The translations under genes and the position numbers were made by a program. 64,000 bases of DNA from Microvelia longipes (taxonomy: Eukaryota; Arthropoda; Insecta; Hemiptera; Veliidae): NCBI GenBank assembly GCA_018340805.1, contig JACMZG010001908.1:33871414-33935413 (forward strand). The letters run 5' to 3'. Shown here in pieces: positions 1 through 9,735 of this stretch. The notes under the pieces are model-generated. The model saw nothing but the letters and a program-made list of their open reading frames with translations, searched no databases and was not told where the DNA came from. Position 1 is the first letter of the stretch, and each line of letters opens with the position of its first letter.

Positions 1-428
1 AACGTTTGAATTATAGAATAATAATTTGAGCCTTTTAAGGTTCTCCCTACCAGGTATGCGGGAAATGGAATTTACTTGTTCTTAAAGATCAAATCCTTAT
101 TAAGCTACGCTAATCCTTACTGATTTGGTCTAACTTCGCACGTCTTCAGAATACAAACATCGACTAATTTATAATGAGTTTGTGTCTCGCTTTGCTCCCC
201 TTAGACAAGAAAGATCAGTGGTCCCAGTGGCCGGGAGACCACTGGGATTAAAACTGATCTTTTTTCTTTAGTAGGCGAATGGGAATTCGCCTACTAACCA
301 CGCTCGACGCCCCTTAACAAAAGTGATCCGTTGATATTCTAGGCGAATTGTAATGAATCTTATTATTAATGAAACTTATTTATATTAATTTAATTAATTA
401 TATTATCTTACTTATATTAATGTACAAT
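1..428. repeat. 5' flank with two short hairpins
   Basis: No gene is visible here. Two hairpins sit side by side. The first has outer arms at 211-219 and 253-261 (aagatcagt / actgatctt) and inner arms at 223-230 and 239-246 (cccagtgg / ccactggg). The second has arms at 271-280 and 285-294 (gtaggcgaat / attcgcctac). Nested arms of this kind suggest a small foldback element, but no other complete copy was found, so the class is open. Confidence 0.5.
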
Positions 429-1399
429 ATGGTGTGTTCAAAAAGTATCGCGAATTTCGTGTTTTTTTCAAAAATTATTTATTTATTCATGAATATCTAT
501 TTTCCCCTTCAAAGTAATCCATGAGACTATTAGTACACTTGTGCCAACGGTTTTTCCAATCATTTCGAAGACACTTTCAAAAATTTTTATTTTTTATTCT
601 TATCATCTCCTCGCTCGATGCGGTCTCTCAATCTCGTCGAAGCTAGATAACGTGTCCTTCATGGCTCTCAGTTTAGGGAACACAGAAAAAGTCCACAAGG
701 GGACCAGATCTGGGGAATACGGTGGCTGCGGCATCATTAGTGTGTTTTTTTTTGCCAAAAGTCAATAAATATTGCACCAAGCAACGAAATGTGTGAGGCA
801 GGGGCGTTATCGTGTGGCAATTTTTGTTCTCCACAAATCCGGCGTTTCTGGCGGATTACTTCGCGCAAATTGCGCATAACTTGTAGGTAATATTCCTTAT
901 TGACCGTTCTACCTGTGGCAAGAACTCGATGATGCACCACGCCCCTGCAATCGAAGAAAACTGTAAGCAAAACTTTCACATTCGACGAACTTGGCGCGCT
1001 TTTTATCGGTCTTGGTTCGTGCGGGCAGCTTCCATTGAGATGATTGAGCTTTAGTTCCACGTCATAACCATAAACCCACGATTCGTCATCAGTTATGACC
1101 CTCTGGAGCAAATTTGGGTCGTCAACATTCGGAATGCATCCGCGCACTTAATTTCGTTTTTCACACAAAATTTGATACACGTTCTTTGATTCATTTTTTT
1201 TGAATAGGTAAAAAAAGATGATCCAAAACACGTGCAAGCAAAGCAGCTGTCAACTATTAAGTGAACATTCAAAATGGCCGAGGTTGTCGGCATAAGTGAG
1301 AGACATGAGTACCAACATAACGCCACAAAAAAATTGAAATTCGAATATACGTAACCCGCGAAAATTCAAAATTCGGGATACTTTTTGAACACACCTCGT
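429..1399 (-). mobile_element. mariner transposon remnant, internally deleted
   Basis: This is a Tc1/mariner-superfamily DNA transposon; the intact family encodes a DDD transposase that cuts and pastes at TA. Near-identical terminal inverted repeats are seen at about 431-459 and 1370-1397 (ggtgtgttcaaaaagtat at the left end, its complement at the right), flanked by TA. On the minus strand 1147-737 encodes the catalytic part: DDESWVYGYD near its N-terminus, then NVKVLLTVFFDCRGVVHH, then HDNAPASH. A further in-frame C-terminal stretch (PPYSPDLVP-like, LRAMKDTLSSFDEIE) runs down to about 600. The N-terminal piece (QRTCIKFCVKNEI) lies at about 1200-1140. Roughly 130 codons between N-terminal and catalytic parts are missing and the pieces are in different frames. 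The copy is therefore dead and non-autonomous at best. Confidence 0.9.
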
Positions 1400-1899
1400 A
1401 TGCTCAATTAGTTAAAAAAATTATTTCAGGTGGTTCCCACATACTAGGTTGATAGTGTGAACCTTTGTAGGCCTTGAAATCTTTATTTACTAAACATTAA
1501 ATTAGTAATCAAGGCAAGTTTAGAAATGTTTTTTTTTTATTATGAGCGAAAAAATCACTTCCGGTTGTTCCCGATACTAGGTTAAGAGATGCAAACCACA
1601 ATAAGCCTGTTGTTTAAGTAACTCAACAGTTAGAATTGGTAAACGGTAAGCTTAATATGGATCCATATTAAGCTTACCATTACCATATTAAGGTACAAAT
1701 AAACTTCACCTATGTTGGCATCAGCACACAAAATCACTAAAACCTTATAGCGCTAGAAAAATAAATATAGGGTATAGGCATAAATCTTATGGCCGTAAGC
1801 ATTATAAAACGATTGGAACCGCCGCGGTTTCAGCTCAATCGGAACTTTTTAAGTGCCGTTTTAGGCAAATAACCTAATCATGACGTCATCACCAATAAG
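1400..1899. other. intergenic, duplicated short block and a palindrome
   Basis: No coding potential is seen. Two imperfect direct copies of a block containing 'actaggtt' after 'ggttccc/ggttgttcccgat' lie near 1430-1470 and 1560-1600. A perfect palindrome sits at 1645-1678, described separately. Confidence 0.3.
1645..1678. repeat. 34-bp perfect palindrome
   Basis: The stretch reads identically on both strands, centred on GGATCC, with arms starting ggtaagcttaatat. A partial third arm (taccatatta) follows at once. No loop is present, so it could extrude as a cruciform. It may be the junction of two foldback units. Confidence 0.8.
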
Positions 1900-2657
1900 A
1901 AAAAATCGGGTACGGGGTACCTCGGAACATATCCTCATTCCTCAGAAGTACAAGTCCTTAAATTTATACTGCAACGCTACTTCGGACTCGCTTCGCTCGT
2001 CCTCAGGTAGTAAATACATTCGTTTAATTTCCAGTGGTCATTTATCCAGGCACTGAACACGCTTGATGCTGCTTGACTTTTATGATCCACCAAAAATCAT
2101 AGATAGACTTGTTGTATTTATTTTGTACTAGATAAACTTAGTGCACTCATTTATAACTTCAAGAGGTACACTTGCACCAACTTTCAAATTAATTGGCATA
2201 TTTTCAGATTTTTAACATTTTTTTTATAAAACGTACACATATCATTTGATAAAAAAAGAACTAATGCTGATAATAAAAAGAAAATCGCCACATACGTTAT
2301 TCTTATACATTGCTAAATACGAGCCAAATTTTAATCAGATCGCATTATTTTTTCGTGTTTTTATGATTTTTCTAAATTTTTGCTAAGTCATTATTGCGGG
2401 ATAATGACGCAATAATTTTTTCTGAAAAGCACAACTAAAGCGGTAGACTGATTTTTGTACAAAATTTCAACTCTCTTATATAAATACACTGGGCGCTATG
2501 ATGATAACAGACACACACATAAAACTTTGCAAAAACTAATCAAAAGACCTTAAAAACGCCTAAAACGCATACTTCCGTTTTCATCCCAATTTCGATTTTT
2601 TTTGCAAACACAATACTTTTCCTATATACCCACGGTATAAACGAGGAAAAGTAAAAA
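1900..2657 (-). mobile_element. 5S-module repeat element, copy 1
   Basis: This is a full-length-looking copy of a dispersed family. Read on the minus strand it starts with a T-rich end and 'acttttcctc' (2657-2640) and ends with the word 'ggggtacc' near 1915. At about 2032-2082 the minus strand carries a 5S rRNA-like stretch (GTCAAGCAGCATC, then CCTGGATAAATGACC). Next to it is 'ctcgcttcgctcgtcctcag' (plus strand, 1988-2007), found at the same relative place in other copies. No ORF is present. By length and the Pol III-type module it is probably SINE-like, but an autonomous partner is not identified and the true orientation is unsure. Confidence 0.7.
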
Positions 2658-3417
2658 GGAGGATTCTTGTACTATACAGTGGTTGTAAGATAATTGGTTA
2701 ACGCTACATATATCTTATTGTATTTATGTATGCGTCTACTTCTAAGAATACTTTATGTATATACGTCTACTTTTATTTATCCATGGCGATGAAAATTTGA
2801 TAATAACAAATAATACAAAACAACCATGTTGCCTCGAAGCAGCCACAGGGAGGCCAGCGGGATGCGAAGTGGCTAGAGGGGTTTAATGGCTCATTAAAAA
2901 GAACCATAGAGATATTCTGCATTAAATAAATATGACCCCCATTTTTAGCGAAAGAGCCTTAAATTACTTTCCCCCCAATTTAATTCATGACGTGAAATTT
3001 AGTTCAAAATAACATAGCAGCTCCCTCAGATCCACCATCCATAGCAAATAGGTTCAACAACCTTTAAAGCTTTTCAAAGCATTAGTGACAAATATAGTGT
3101 CAAAGAAGCCATGGTCATACATAAGAATACCAGCGTCACTTCCCAATGAATAATTTATGAAGGGGATGACGCCTTTAGTCGATTTGTCATATAACATAGT
3201 GACCCCGTTGAGGGTATAAAATAGAGAAGAATTATAAAACACTTGTCAAAACTGCGCATACATGATACAAACTGCGCATGGCCACATTCATTGCATCAAC
3301 TACCCTTAAGTTTAACTTCCGACGAAGGTTTCCAATTGTAGGTTATAAGCAAATAGTGAAAGTAATGTACCTTTATCTCCTGACGGTGTATAATGTAAAG
3401 TTTCTTAACTAGTTTTT
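2658..3417. other. intergenic, nothing recognised
   Basis: AT-rich sequence. A 62-codon open frame on the minus strand (3242-3054) has no recognised domain and no splice or repeat support, so I do not call it a gene. Confidence 0.3.
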
Positions 3418-3680
3418 AGGGAGTAAAGAAGCACTTTTCACTCCCAAGGGAGAAAAAAGTTACTTTTCACTCCCTTGGGAGTAAAATGCTATTTTCCACT
3501 TCGCAATTACCTCCCTCGGCTTCGCCTCGGGAGTTAATAGTCATAACTCCCTCGGCTTTGCCTCGGGAATTAAACACATAAATCCCTCGGCTTCGCCACG
3601 GGAGTTAAATACTTTGGTTCCCTCGGCTTACGCCTTAGGAACAAACTAACTGCTCAGGGAAATAATAGCATTCTTTACTC
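3418..3680. repeat. minisatellite with palindromic GC-rich core
   Basis: Imperfect tandem units of about 40-50 bp are seen. The clearest carry the core ctcggcttcgcctcgggag (near 3514, 3552, 3585 and 3622). Earlier units carry 'actcccaagggag'-type cores (near 3445 and 3467). The core is partly self-complementary. The same core in opposite orientation occurs in the SUMO intron at 26555-26715. Confidence 0.65.
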
Positions 3681-3704
3681 CCTTGGTGCATAAATAACTA
3701 TTTT

Positions 3705-4026
3705 TTTAAATGTTTTTTTTTTTACTTTTCTTAATTTATACGGAAAAATATTATTTGTAAATATAGTGCAAAACACGGCTAAAATCAGTTGACACCGGGG
3801 GAAAAATAATGCCAGGTAGCCTCTGAAGTTGTTCCTGGATGTTAAACCACGCCCACCAATTCAAATCGGACCAACCTCATTGATTCCTCAACACTATTTT
3901 CCCACGCTGTCAACTGATTTTAGCAATGTGTTAAACTATAAACTGAAACCAAAATTTTACTTGAACCATCCGTTTCAGGCGTTTTTAAAACCTCCTCAAT
4001 AGTTTTTACAAAGTTGTCTGCCTGTT
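3705..4026 (+). mobile_element. 5S-module repeat element, copy 2, fragment split by a MITE
   Basis: 3705-3766 matches the T-rich/acttttc end of the family. 3935-4026 matches the next part (tttcaggcgtttttaaaacc, then acaaagttgtctgcctgtta), as in the copy starting near 33475. Between them lies MITE-B (3767-3934). Downstream parts, including the 5S module, are absent; the copy ends where the 'acaaaactgtgattggtt' foldback cluster begins. Confidence 0.65.
3767..3934. mobile_element. MITE-B copy 1
   Basis: About 165 bp with terminal inverted repeats: aacacggctaaaatcagttg at 3771 and its complement ending at 3932 (caactgattttagcaatgtg). There is no coding capacity. A second copy in opposite orientation lies at 18222-18374. 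It sits inside copy 2 of the 5S-module element, so it inserted later than that element. The superfamily cannot be assigned from the termini alone. Confidence 0.7.
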
Positions 4027-4795
4027 ACAAAACTGTGATTGGTTCAATTAAGTCTGCGCTACTCAGATAATAAATCAACCAGTCCCAGTTGGTGAATACG
4101 TAGAGATATATTACTAGAGGGGCTCCATTGGTTAAATTTTGAAACATCAAAAAAGTAACCTGACCAAATTCGATTCTCATTTTCATCAAATAAACAGAAC
4201 AAAAAAACAGTAAATTATATAGTAGAATGTTTAAAATACAAATCACAACACCAATCTGCGGGATTCTTCATCTACATTGACGCGGTCACCACCGGAAGAC
4301 CTAAATCTTCATGACAATAACCGCGGAAGCCTACGCAGTTTATAATCTCGGGAAGGCGAAAACACAATTTGATTAATTATAAACCTTAACCCTCTTGGAG
4401 GAGGTTTCACTTGAGGGTTCACAGAGCCCTGAGGCCCCACTAAAAATGTTTCAGGCCTCTCAATGTATTAAGAAGGCTATGCCCCTCTAGTATATATCTC
4501 TATGGGTGAGTAAACTAAGACACAAAACTGTGATTGGTTGTTTTAAAGATAATGCAAGAAAACAACCAATCACAGTCTTGTGTTTACTTGGAGAGTAAAC
4601 TAAAGATATAATATTGTGATTACTAGTTTTAAACACCCAGTACTACACTCGAATAGAACAACCAATTACAGCTTTATGTTTACTAGGTGAGTAAACTAAA
4701 TACATAAAACTGTAATCAATAAACAGTAAAGTTTGTGCTAGTCTCGTTATTGGAACCTATCACAGAGCTATGCTTTTGTTTACTCACCCAATAAT
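4026..4795. repeat. cluster of foldback units around 'actgtgattggtt'
   Basis: Repeated units of the form gagtaaactaa..acaaaactgtgattggttg followed by the complementary arm (caaccaatcacag..tgtttactc). Clear arms lie at 4030-4045, 4505-4540 and 4560-4595, with weaker ones at 4620-4690 and 4700-4795. Each unit is a hairpin of roughly 100 bp. MITE-A (4100-4504) is inserted within the first unit. Confidence 0.65.
4100..4504. mobile_element. MITE-A copy 1
   Basis: Non-coding element of about 405 bp with inverted ends: tagagatatattactagagg at the left and the complement (gcccctctagtatatatctc) at the right. Flanks GGTGAATAC (4091-4099) and GGTGAGTAA (4505-4513) match at 7 of 9 positions, an ageing 9-bp target duplication. 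Other copies lie at 9944-10234, 40295-40613 and 41663-41982. A 9-bp duplication would fit Mutator-like or Merlin-like transposases, but no transposase is present. Confidence 0.8.
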
Positions 4796-5716
4796 CATTG
4801 TATCTATATGTGCTCACATTCAGGTCGTAAAAATGCATTCAAACCAAAAACATATGCAGTATCTGTTAAAGTACATACCCACAGATTAGGAAATAACAAA
4901 GTAAAACTAAAAATAAGCATATTTAGTTTGACAATGTCTTATGCGAAGGACCCGTCTACGTTCTCTAATTCAGCACAGCAATCAAATTAATTTTACCGGT
5001 AACTTAGTTTTAACACAGATGTTTATTAAATCCAGTATAAATAAACTAACTACTGCATTATAGACTAAACATTATAATTTAAAATTCTTATTATTTAACA
5101 CTTACGATATTAAATTTATAGAATAAAGTTACACAATTCTAATTCAATTACTGTCCAAGAATGAACAAGTATTTTAGTCTGTAAATATTGCTTTACGGTT
5201 GATTCGTTAAACTGTAACACGATTATTTCATCTATTCATTTTTAACTTGATTAAATAAATAAAGAATATTAAAAAAACTAACTAAAATCTTTAAAAAATA
5301 ACAAATTAATTAAGAGAAACTACGATCTTAGCATCGGACTATAAAATAATTTCGTGAAAATATCAGTAGTACCAACTGCATGACTTTTACAATGTTTCAT
5401 AAAATTTCCCTAAAAAAATCCGAATTAAAAAAAATATTTCACTTAAATAAATACTACAAATAAAAAACTTTGAACTGTTATTCAGCGAGTAAAATATAGC
5501 CAGATCGTGTAAATACAAAGAACTAGTAGACAAATTAAAAGGATAAATAACCTTTGGTTTAAAACTTATCGGTGGAAATAATATTTATTAATGCTTAAAA
5601 TGATATTAAACGAAAATCCTCACATACGTAAAAAAAATTGACGTTTATGGCAAAAATTAAAATAAACAAGACATATTAACTTTGAAATATGTATAAAATA
5701 AAATAAATAAAATTAA
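4796..5716. other. AT-rich intergenic
   Basis: I see no gene, RNA or repeat structure that can be supported here. Confidence 0.3.
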
Positions 5717-5931
5717 AATGCCCGTTTTAGGGCCTTTCGGCCCATCAGGGTATTCACCCTGCGGGGTGATTACCAGGTGGGTTGCATCTACTATACTCTA
5801 AGAATTAATTAAAGTTGGCGAAATCTTTTTAATACTAATACTATTTCATAAAATCATAGAGCATAGCCCGGCTGCGAACCCGGACCTCCGGTGCCGAAAT
5901 CGAACGCCTTTACGATCACGGCCACGGAGGC
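5717..5931 (-). mobile_element. tRNA-derived SINE (SINE-S, subfamily 1)
   Basis: On the minus strand the element begins at 5931 with a tRNA-Ser/Leu-like head: box A region TGGCCGTGATCGTAAAGGC, box B region GGGTTCGCAGCC. A body of about 120 bp follows, ending in a stem-loop GGGCC-GAAA-GGCCC and an A/T-rich tail. Pol III transcription from the head and mobilisation by a LINE partner are expected for this class. Other copies lie at 14815-15044, 61829-62057 and 62083-62318. Confidence 0.85.
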
Positions 5932-6059
5932 AGGATGAAATATGTATAAGGCCTTAAAATTAAAAAAAATTAATAAATACTAGGCTGCCAAGTATAAAAA
6001 CAGACTATAATTGGTACTATAATAGTTATTTGTGTAACTAGCCAGGAAAATGGAATATT

Positions 6060-6215
6060 ACTGACTAGTATCGAAGTTAGCCCAGCCGAAGGCGAGGGTG
6101 TGCTATCTAAATTACCTGCATGTACTGAAGCCGAGGCATGTAATATATAATTTGACTGACGAGGCAAAGCCGAGGAAGGCAAATATGCGAGTCAGTAATG
6201 TTTCCTTTCCTGCCT
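6060..6215. repeat. short tandem repeat with 'gccgagg' cores
   Basis: Imperfect units of about 50 bp carry gccgaaggcgagg, gaagccgaggcatg and gaggcaaagccgagg. The core resembles the minisatellites at 3.5 and 26.6 kb. No coding potential is seen. Confidence 0.45.
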
Positions 6216-6239
6216 CGTTCCACACAATATTTTATCTGC

Positions 6240-6594
6240 GAACAGTAATAAATCAAAAACTAGCATTCTTGACAAACTTTATTACGTTTGTATAATGTGT
6301 TTGTATTTACACTTTCTTTGACTGATATACAGATCTTATCATCGAGAAAAGTTGACCACAGAGAAGCGCTCGATTTTGTGTTTGACAGTTCTTTTAAATA
6401 CGCTAACACAACGTTTCACTTACATTCTTTACTTTTTCTCTCTGAGCACCATTCTTTGACACTTCATATGCTTTGAGATACCTACTTCCTGATTTGCCGG
6501 GTAGTAGGCTCTCTTTGGCATTTGTAGCTATTTCCAAAACATCCGACGGGGTATGTTCGAAAAGTTCGTCTATATCTTCGACGATATTCATCAC
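6240..6594 (-). pseudogene. tyrosine-recombinase N-terminal relic (Crypton-like)
   Basis: The open stretch 6594-6403 encodes a 63-residue piece ending in NAKESLLPGKSGSRYLKAYE, then a degraded 'EKVKNVSETLC'. Past a frame break the minus strand continues with a stretch resembling LAYLKELSNTKSSASLWSTF to about 6340, then further degraded sequence to about 6240. This order is the N-terminal SAM-like domain of the tyrosine recombinases in Crypton-type elements and their domesticated insect relatives. The catalytic R-H-R-Y part is absent. With a frame break and no catalytic domain it is non-functional. Confidence in the family rests on remembered consensus, not on a search. Confidence 0.55.
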
Positions 6595-6599
6595 AAAAC

Positions 6600-7400
6600 G
6601 CTATAGAATAAACTAACTTTTAAACTGTATTAATACGGGTTCGTATGATTAAAAGTAGTAAATGACTTAACAAAAAATGAGATAATAAACCCAAGACAAA
6701 AGTGTTGCCTTTAAAATAATCAAAACATTTAATTCTTAACTAAAGATTTACATTACAAACTGTTTTATTTTAATTTTTAATTAGTTAAATAATGTAATTA
6801 TTCATTATAAATTATATAAATAAATTCAATAGGCTTTTTATTAATTTAACTAATCATGTTTACAAAAATTATCTATTAACTTTCTTTACCAGCATAGGCA
6901 GGGGCAGCTGGGAAATTCTACTTTCCTGCCTAGGCAGGTAAAGTGCAGTCATTCATGACTAATTACTATCCGATCTGGGAAATGCTACTTTCTCGCCTAA
7001 AATTAGTTCAGTAATGCTTCATTTTCCTGCCGTGAGCAGATAAAAGTATTTTCCATGCTACTTGATTTAATTAGCTAGATTCTGTAATATTTTACTATTA
7101 GGCTTTAACTATCCATTGGTTTTTCATATTATTCAAAGGTCGAGCGGAGCCGAACCGAAATGATCCCTTCTTAATCTATGGGTATACATAATATTTAAAA
7201 TAACATTAAATAAGAAAAAGAATTATTTTCTTTTCTAGTAACGTCATTTATACAGCTTAGGAAGCCTAAAGAATTTACTACCTTCAAGTAATAATTTTTT
7301 CCACAGAAGCTTCCTACAAATTTAGATAAGAATAGTGAATTTATTTTGCAATAAATGTTCGCTTAAATTTTCAATGAATTTATCAACCTTAATTTCTGAG
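6600..7400. other. intergenic with a weak tandem repeat
   Basis: 6600-6890 shows nothing. At about 6905-7055 two diverged units of 70-80 bp carry 'gggaaat.ctactttc.tgcct', with an internal cctgcctaggcagg palindrome near 6932. 'gtcgagcggagccgaacc' at 7139 resembles the cores of the minisatellites elsewhere. No gene. Confidence 0.35.
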
Positions 7401-7403
7401 GAT

Positions 7404-7658
7404 CTATATGTAGTGGTTAACAGAAAAACTTTCTTTATTAATTTTTAACTTTAGTAATAAAATATTACAGTCTTTTACAGGTCTGTTTACAATATTAGTG
7501 AGTTCAATATTACTTTTGCAGTAAACTACAATTCCCTCAGCCTTGTTCTTTCCATTGTCATAAAAAGCATTGTAACCATCTATATCATAGTACTCATCGT
7601 ATTGTCTGAGCCAGGTTTTAGTCAATATGATGACATCTATTTCTCTATTTATACACAT
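7404..7658 (-). pseudogene. LINE endonuclease fragment (Jockey/CR1-like)
   Basis: About 84 codons are open on the minus strand. They contain DVIILTKTWL, then YYDIDGYNAFY and GIVVYCKSNIEL, the order seen in the N-terminal half of apurinic/apyrimidinic-type endonucleases of non-LTR retrotransposons (consensus I-x-E-T-W, here K replaces the catalytic-loop E). It is truncated on both sides with no reverse transcriptase nearby. This is a dead fragment, probably of a family different from the LINEs at 16, 21, 31 and 56 kb. Confidence 0.7.
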
Positions 7659-7779
7659 ACATCATTTAAAGCTTTTCATTGAGTATTAGCGCTTTACCTT
7701 TGAAAATCCAGAAAAATATGAGTAACGAATGGTAATGCTTTTGCTCAATTTATAAAGCATAAACCGGAAAGCATCCATT

Positions 7780-8340
7780 CCAAAGGAAATTCGCCTGGCT
7801 TGCGGACTACGTGCCAGAATTCAGAAAAACCCAAGGATCTTGAATAAAGGGATTGACGCATTAAGGAACATTTCTGACTCCATGGAAGTTGTATGAGATA
7901 GAGAAATAGGAGCAAACTTACCCTCCCATGAAAAAAGGCGCCAAACGCAGGTTATGTAGCAAGGTAGTTGAGTTTGCTTCCCAACTTTTTTCTGAGCTTC
8001 TCGTGTTTGTTATATTTGTGGTGCTCGTTAAGTCATTTGTTCTCACTTAATTTTAAATTTTTAGACTATACTTTGCCACTTCAGTGAGTGATAATTTAAG
8101 CGTGTTTTGTTATAACCTTTTCAAGCAATTAACAATGGGAAACCATTAAGAGCTAAGTTTGCCTCTAAAATGTAAGACTTGCGCTGTTATAAGAATTGTA
8201 AGTATGCACAGTTTGTGGTAAGCATGTGCAGTTGGATTTCGTGTTGAATTCTCTCTATTTTTTGGTTTTCGATGAGTTCACTTTTTTGTACGGCAAATCT
8301 ACTTAGTTCGTCATGCCCTTTATTCAAGATCCTTGGAAAA
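7780..8340. repeat. SINE-B fragment and a diverged inverted duplication
   Basis: 7780-7828 contains ccaaaggaaattcgcc and a diverged gcggactacgtgccagaatt, the antisense of the SINE-B head seen near 58.7 and 59.7 kb. From 7831 the word ccaaggatcttgaataaagg starts an arm whose complement ends at 8336. Translated outward both arms give PRILNKG(H/I)D(E/A)L, so two diverged copies of one sequence face each other. The minus-strand open stretch 8381-8187 derives from one arm; no known protein is recognised. Confidence 0.45.
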
Positions 8341-8381
8341 ACCACCTTCCTTCTCACAATGACCCCATCTAATTTCCTCAT

Positions 8382-9735
8382 ATTTTTTTGGACATTCGTT
8401 AAAAGGTCTTTTTCGTATAAACTTCTACATTAATGCATTCCTTTTTACCGAATATCTAATAAGATACTACTATTTCTTTAATGACCTTTAAAAACATGAT
8501 GCCACAAAATATAAGGAAATGCTAACTCAAAGATGATTTAAACACCAAGTATGTACATGCAGGTAGTACAAGGTAGGTACATCCATAATTCATTATAATT
8601 AAATTATTGCGTGTGTTGTCATAAATCGTTCTTAGTCAAATTAAACTGATTTCCTTTTAAATAATCTAAATTTGATTTAAATTGACGTGGTCGATAAAAT
8701 TGAAGGTAGTCACAAGGTATTCTAATTCTTTAGATAAACCCAAATGTCATTATTTTTAGGCCTATCTACCTTCTGCTGTGTTTCCTTCTTTAATTTCTGT
8801 TGATTGTTTACTGACCTTCATCTACAGTGTTATGTTTAAGTATTCCGACTTTTGAAAGTTTTTATATTAATCATAAAATGTAAGGTAAGAAGGCAGTTGG
8901 CACACGCCAGATGCCGAATCTCGTCGACTTATGCTCATCACCTGCTACCCTCAGGTAGCTTAGAACGGTCCATTAGTGTCTTTGTTTCAACAATTTATAT
9001 ACCTGGCAATCCCATCATCCCTTTAAAGCATTGCCAACCTGACACCTTTTTTCTACGAAATTGGGAAGAAATCTTAGTCTGCAGCTGTTTAGTGAATACA
9101 TCCTTTGAGGGCAAGGATTTTATTTCCTTTTCAACTTCGTATACTTTAAACTTGTCTTAGCTTTTGTTAATCAATATTTGGTTAACTTTAAACATGCTTG
9201 CTCACATTATACTTCGCTTGTTCTTATAAACGTTTAGAGGTTCAGCTTTACTTCTCCTTACCTACTTTTAGTTAGTATAAGTTCTGGGTTGATAAAACTT
9301 ATACTGAGCCCTTCCAAAAATGGGATTCGCCTGTATTATTCGTCTTAAAGATGAACTGAAACTACGAGTGAGGAACAATTTGGGAATACTTATAAGCTAT
9401 AGGTACGACAGACTTGAGTGTTTTTAGTACCTAAGACCAACGTGATAACCATGCTACCCATCTGTGTCACGCATTTATAACTATTACTGCTTTCATGCGT
9501 GGCATTTATTTAAAACAGATACTTCCATAGGTCTGATTTTGATCAGATCAGATCTTAATAATCATTTAAATCTTCCAACCAAATCAAATAACCATTTATT
9601 CCTAATGAAAGTTAGATTGAAGTTGAAAATATAAATACACTTAACAATTTACATGAAAATCAGCACTTGGTTGTGGTAAGAATCTTCCATGTTCAGGTTA
9701 AAATATTTCAGTTAACATATCATCGCATTTTATAT
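8382..9735. other. intergenic, unassigned open frame
   Basis: A 102-codon plus-strand open frame (8852-9160) is the only feature. It has no domain, no coding signature I recognise and no splice context, so it is left as uncharacterised. The rest is AT-rich without repeats I could define. Confidence 0.25.

Noticed and set aside
3054..3242. 62-codon minus-strand ORF with balanced composition
   Set aside because: Looked partly coding, but no family, no neighbouring exon and no splice sites could be identified.
5880..5931. Functional tRNA gene
   Set aside because: Box A and B are present but the cloverleaf cannot be completed and the sequence recurs with a common 3' body, so it is a SINE head. 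The same applies to 14970-15044, 59632-59712 and 60637-60660.
8852..9160. 102-codon ORF as a gene
   Set aside because: No recognised domain, no paralogue in the window, and its length is within what is expected by chance in 64 kb.
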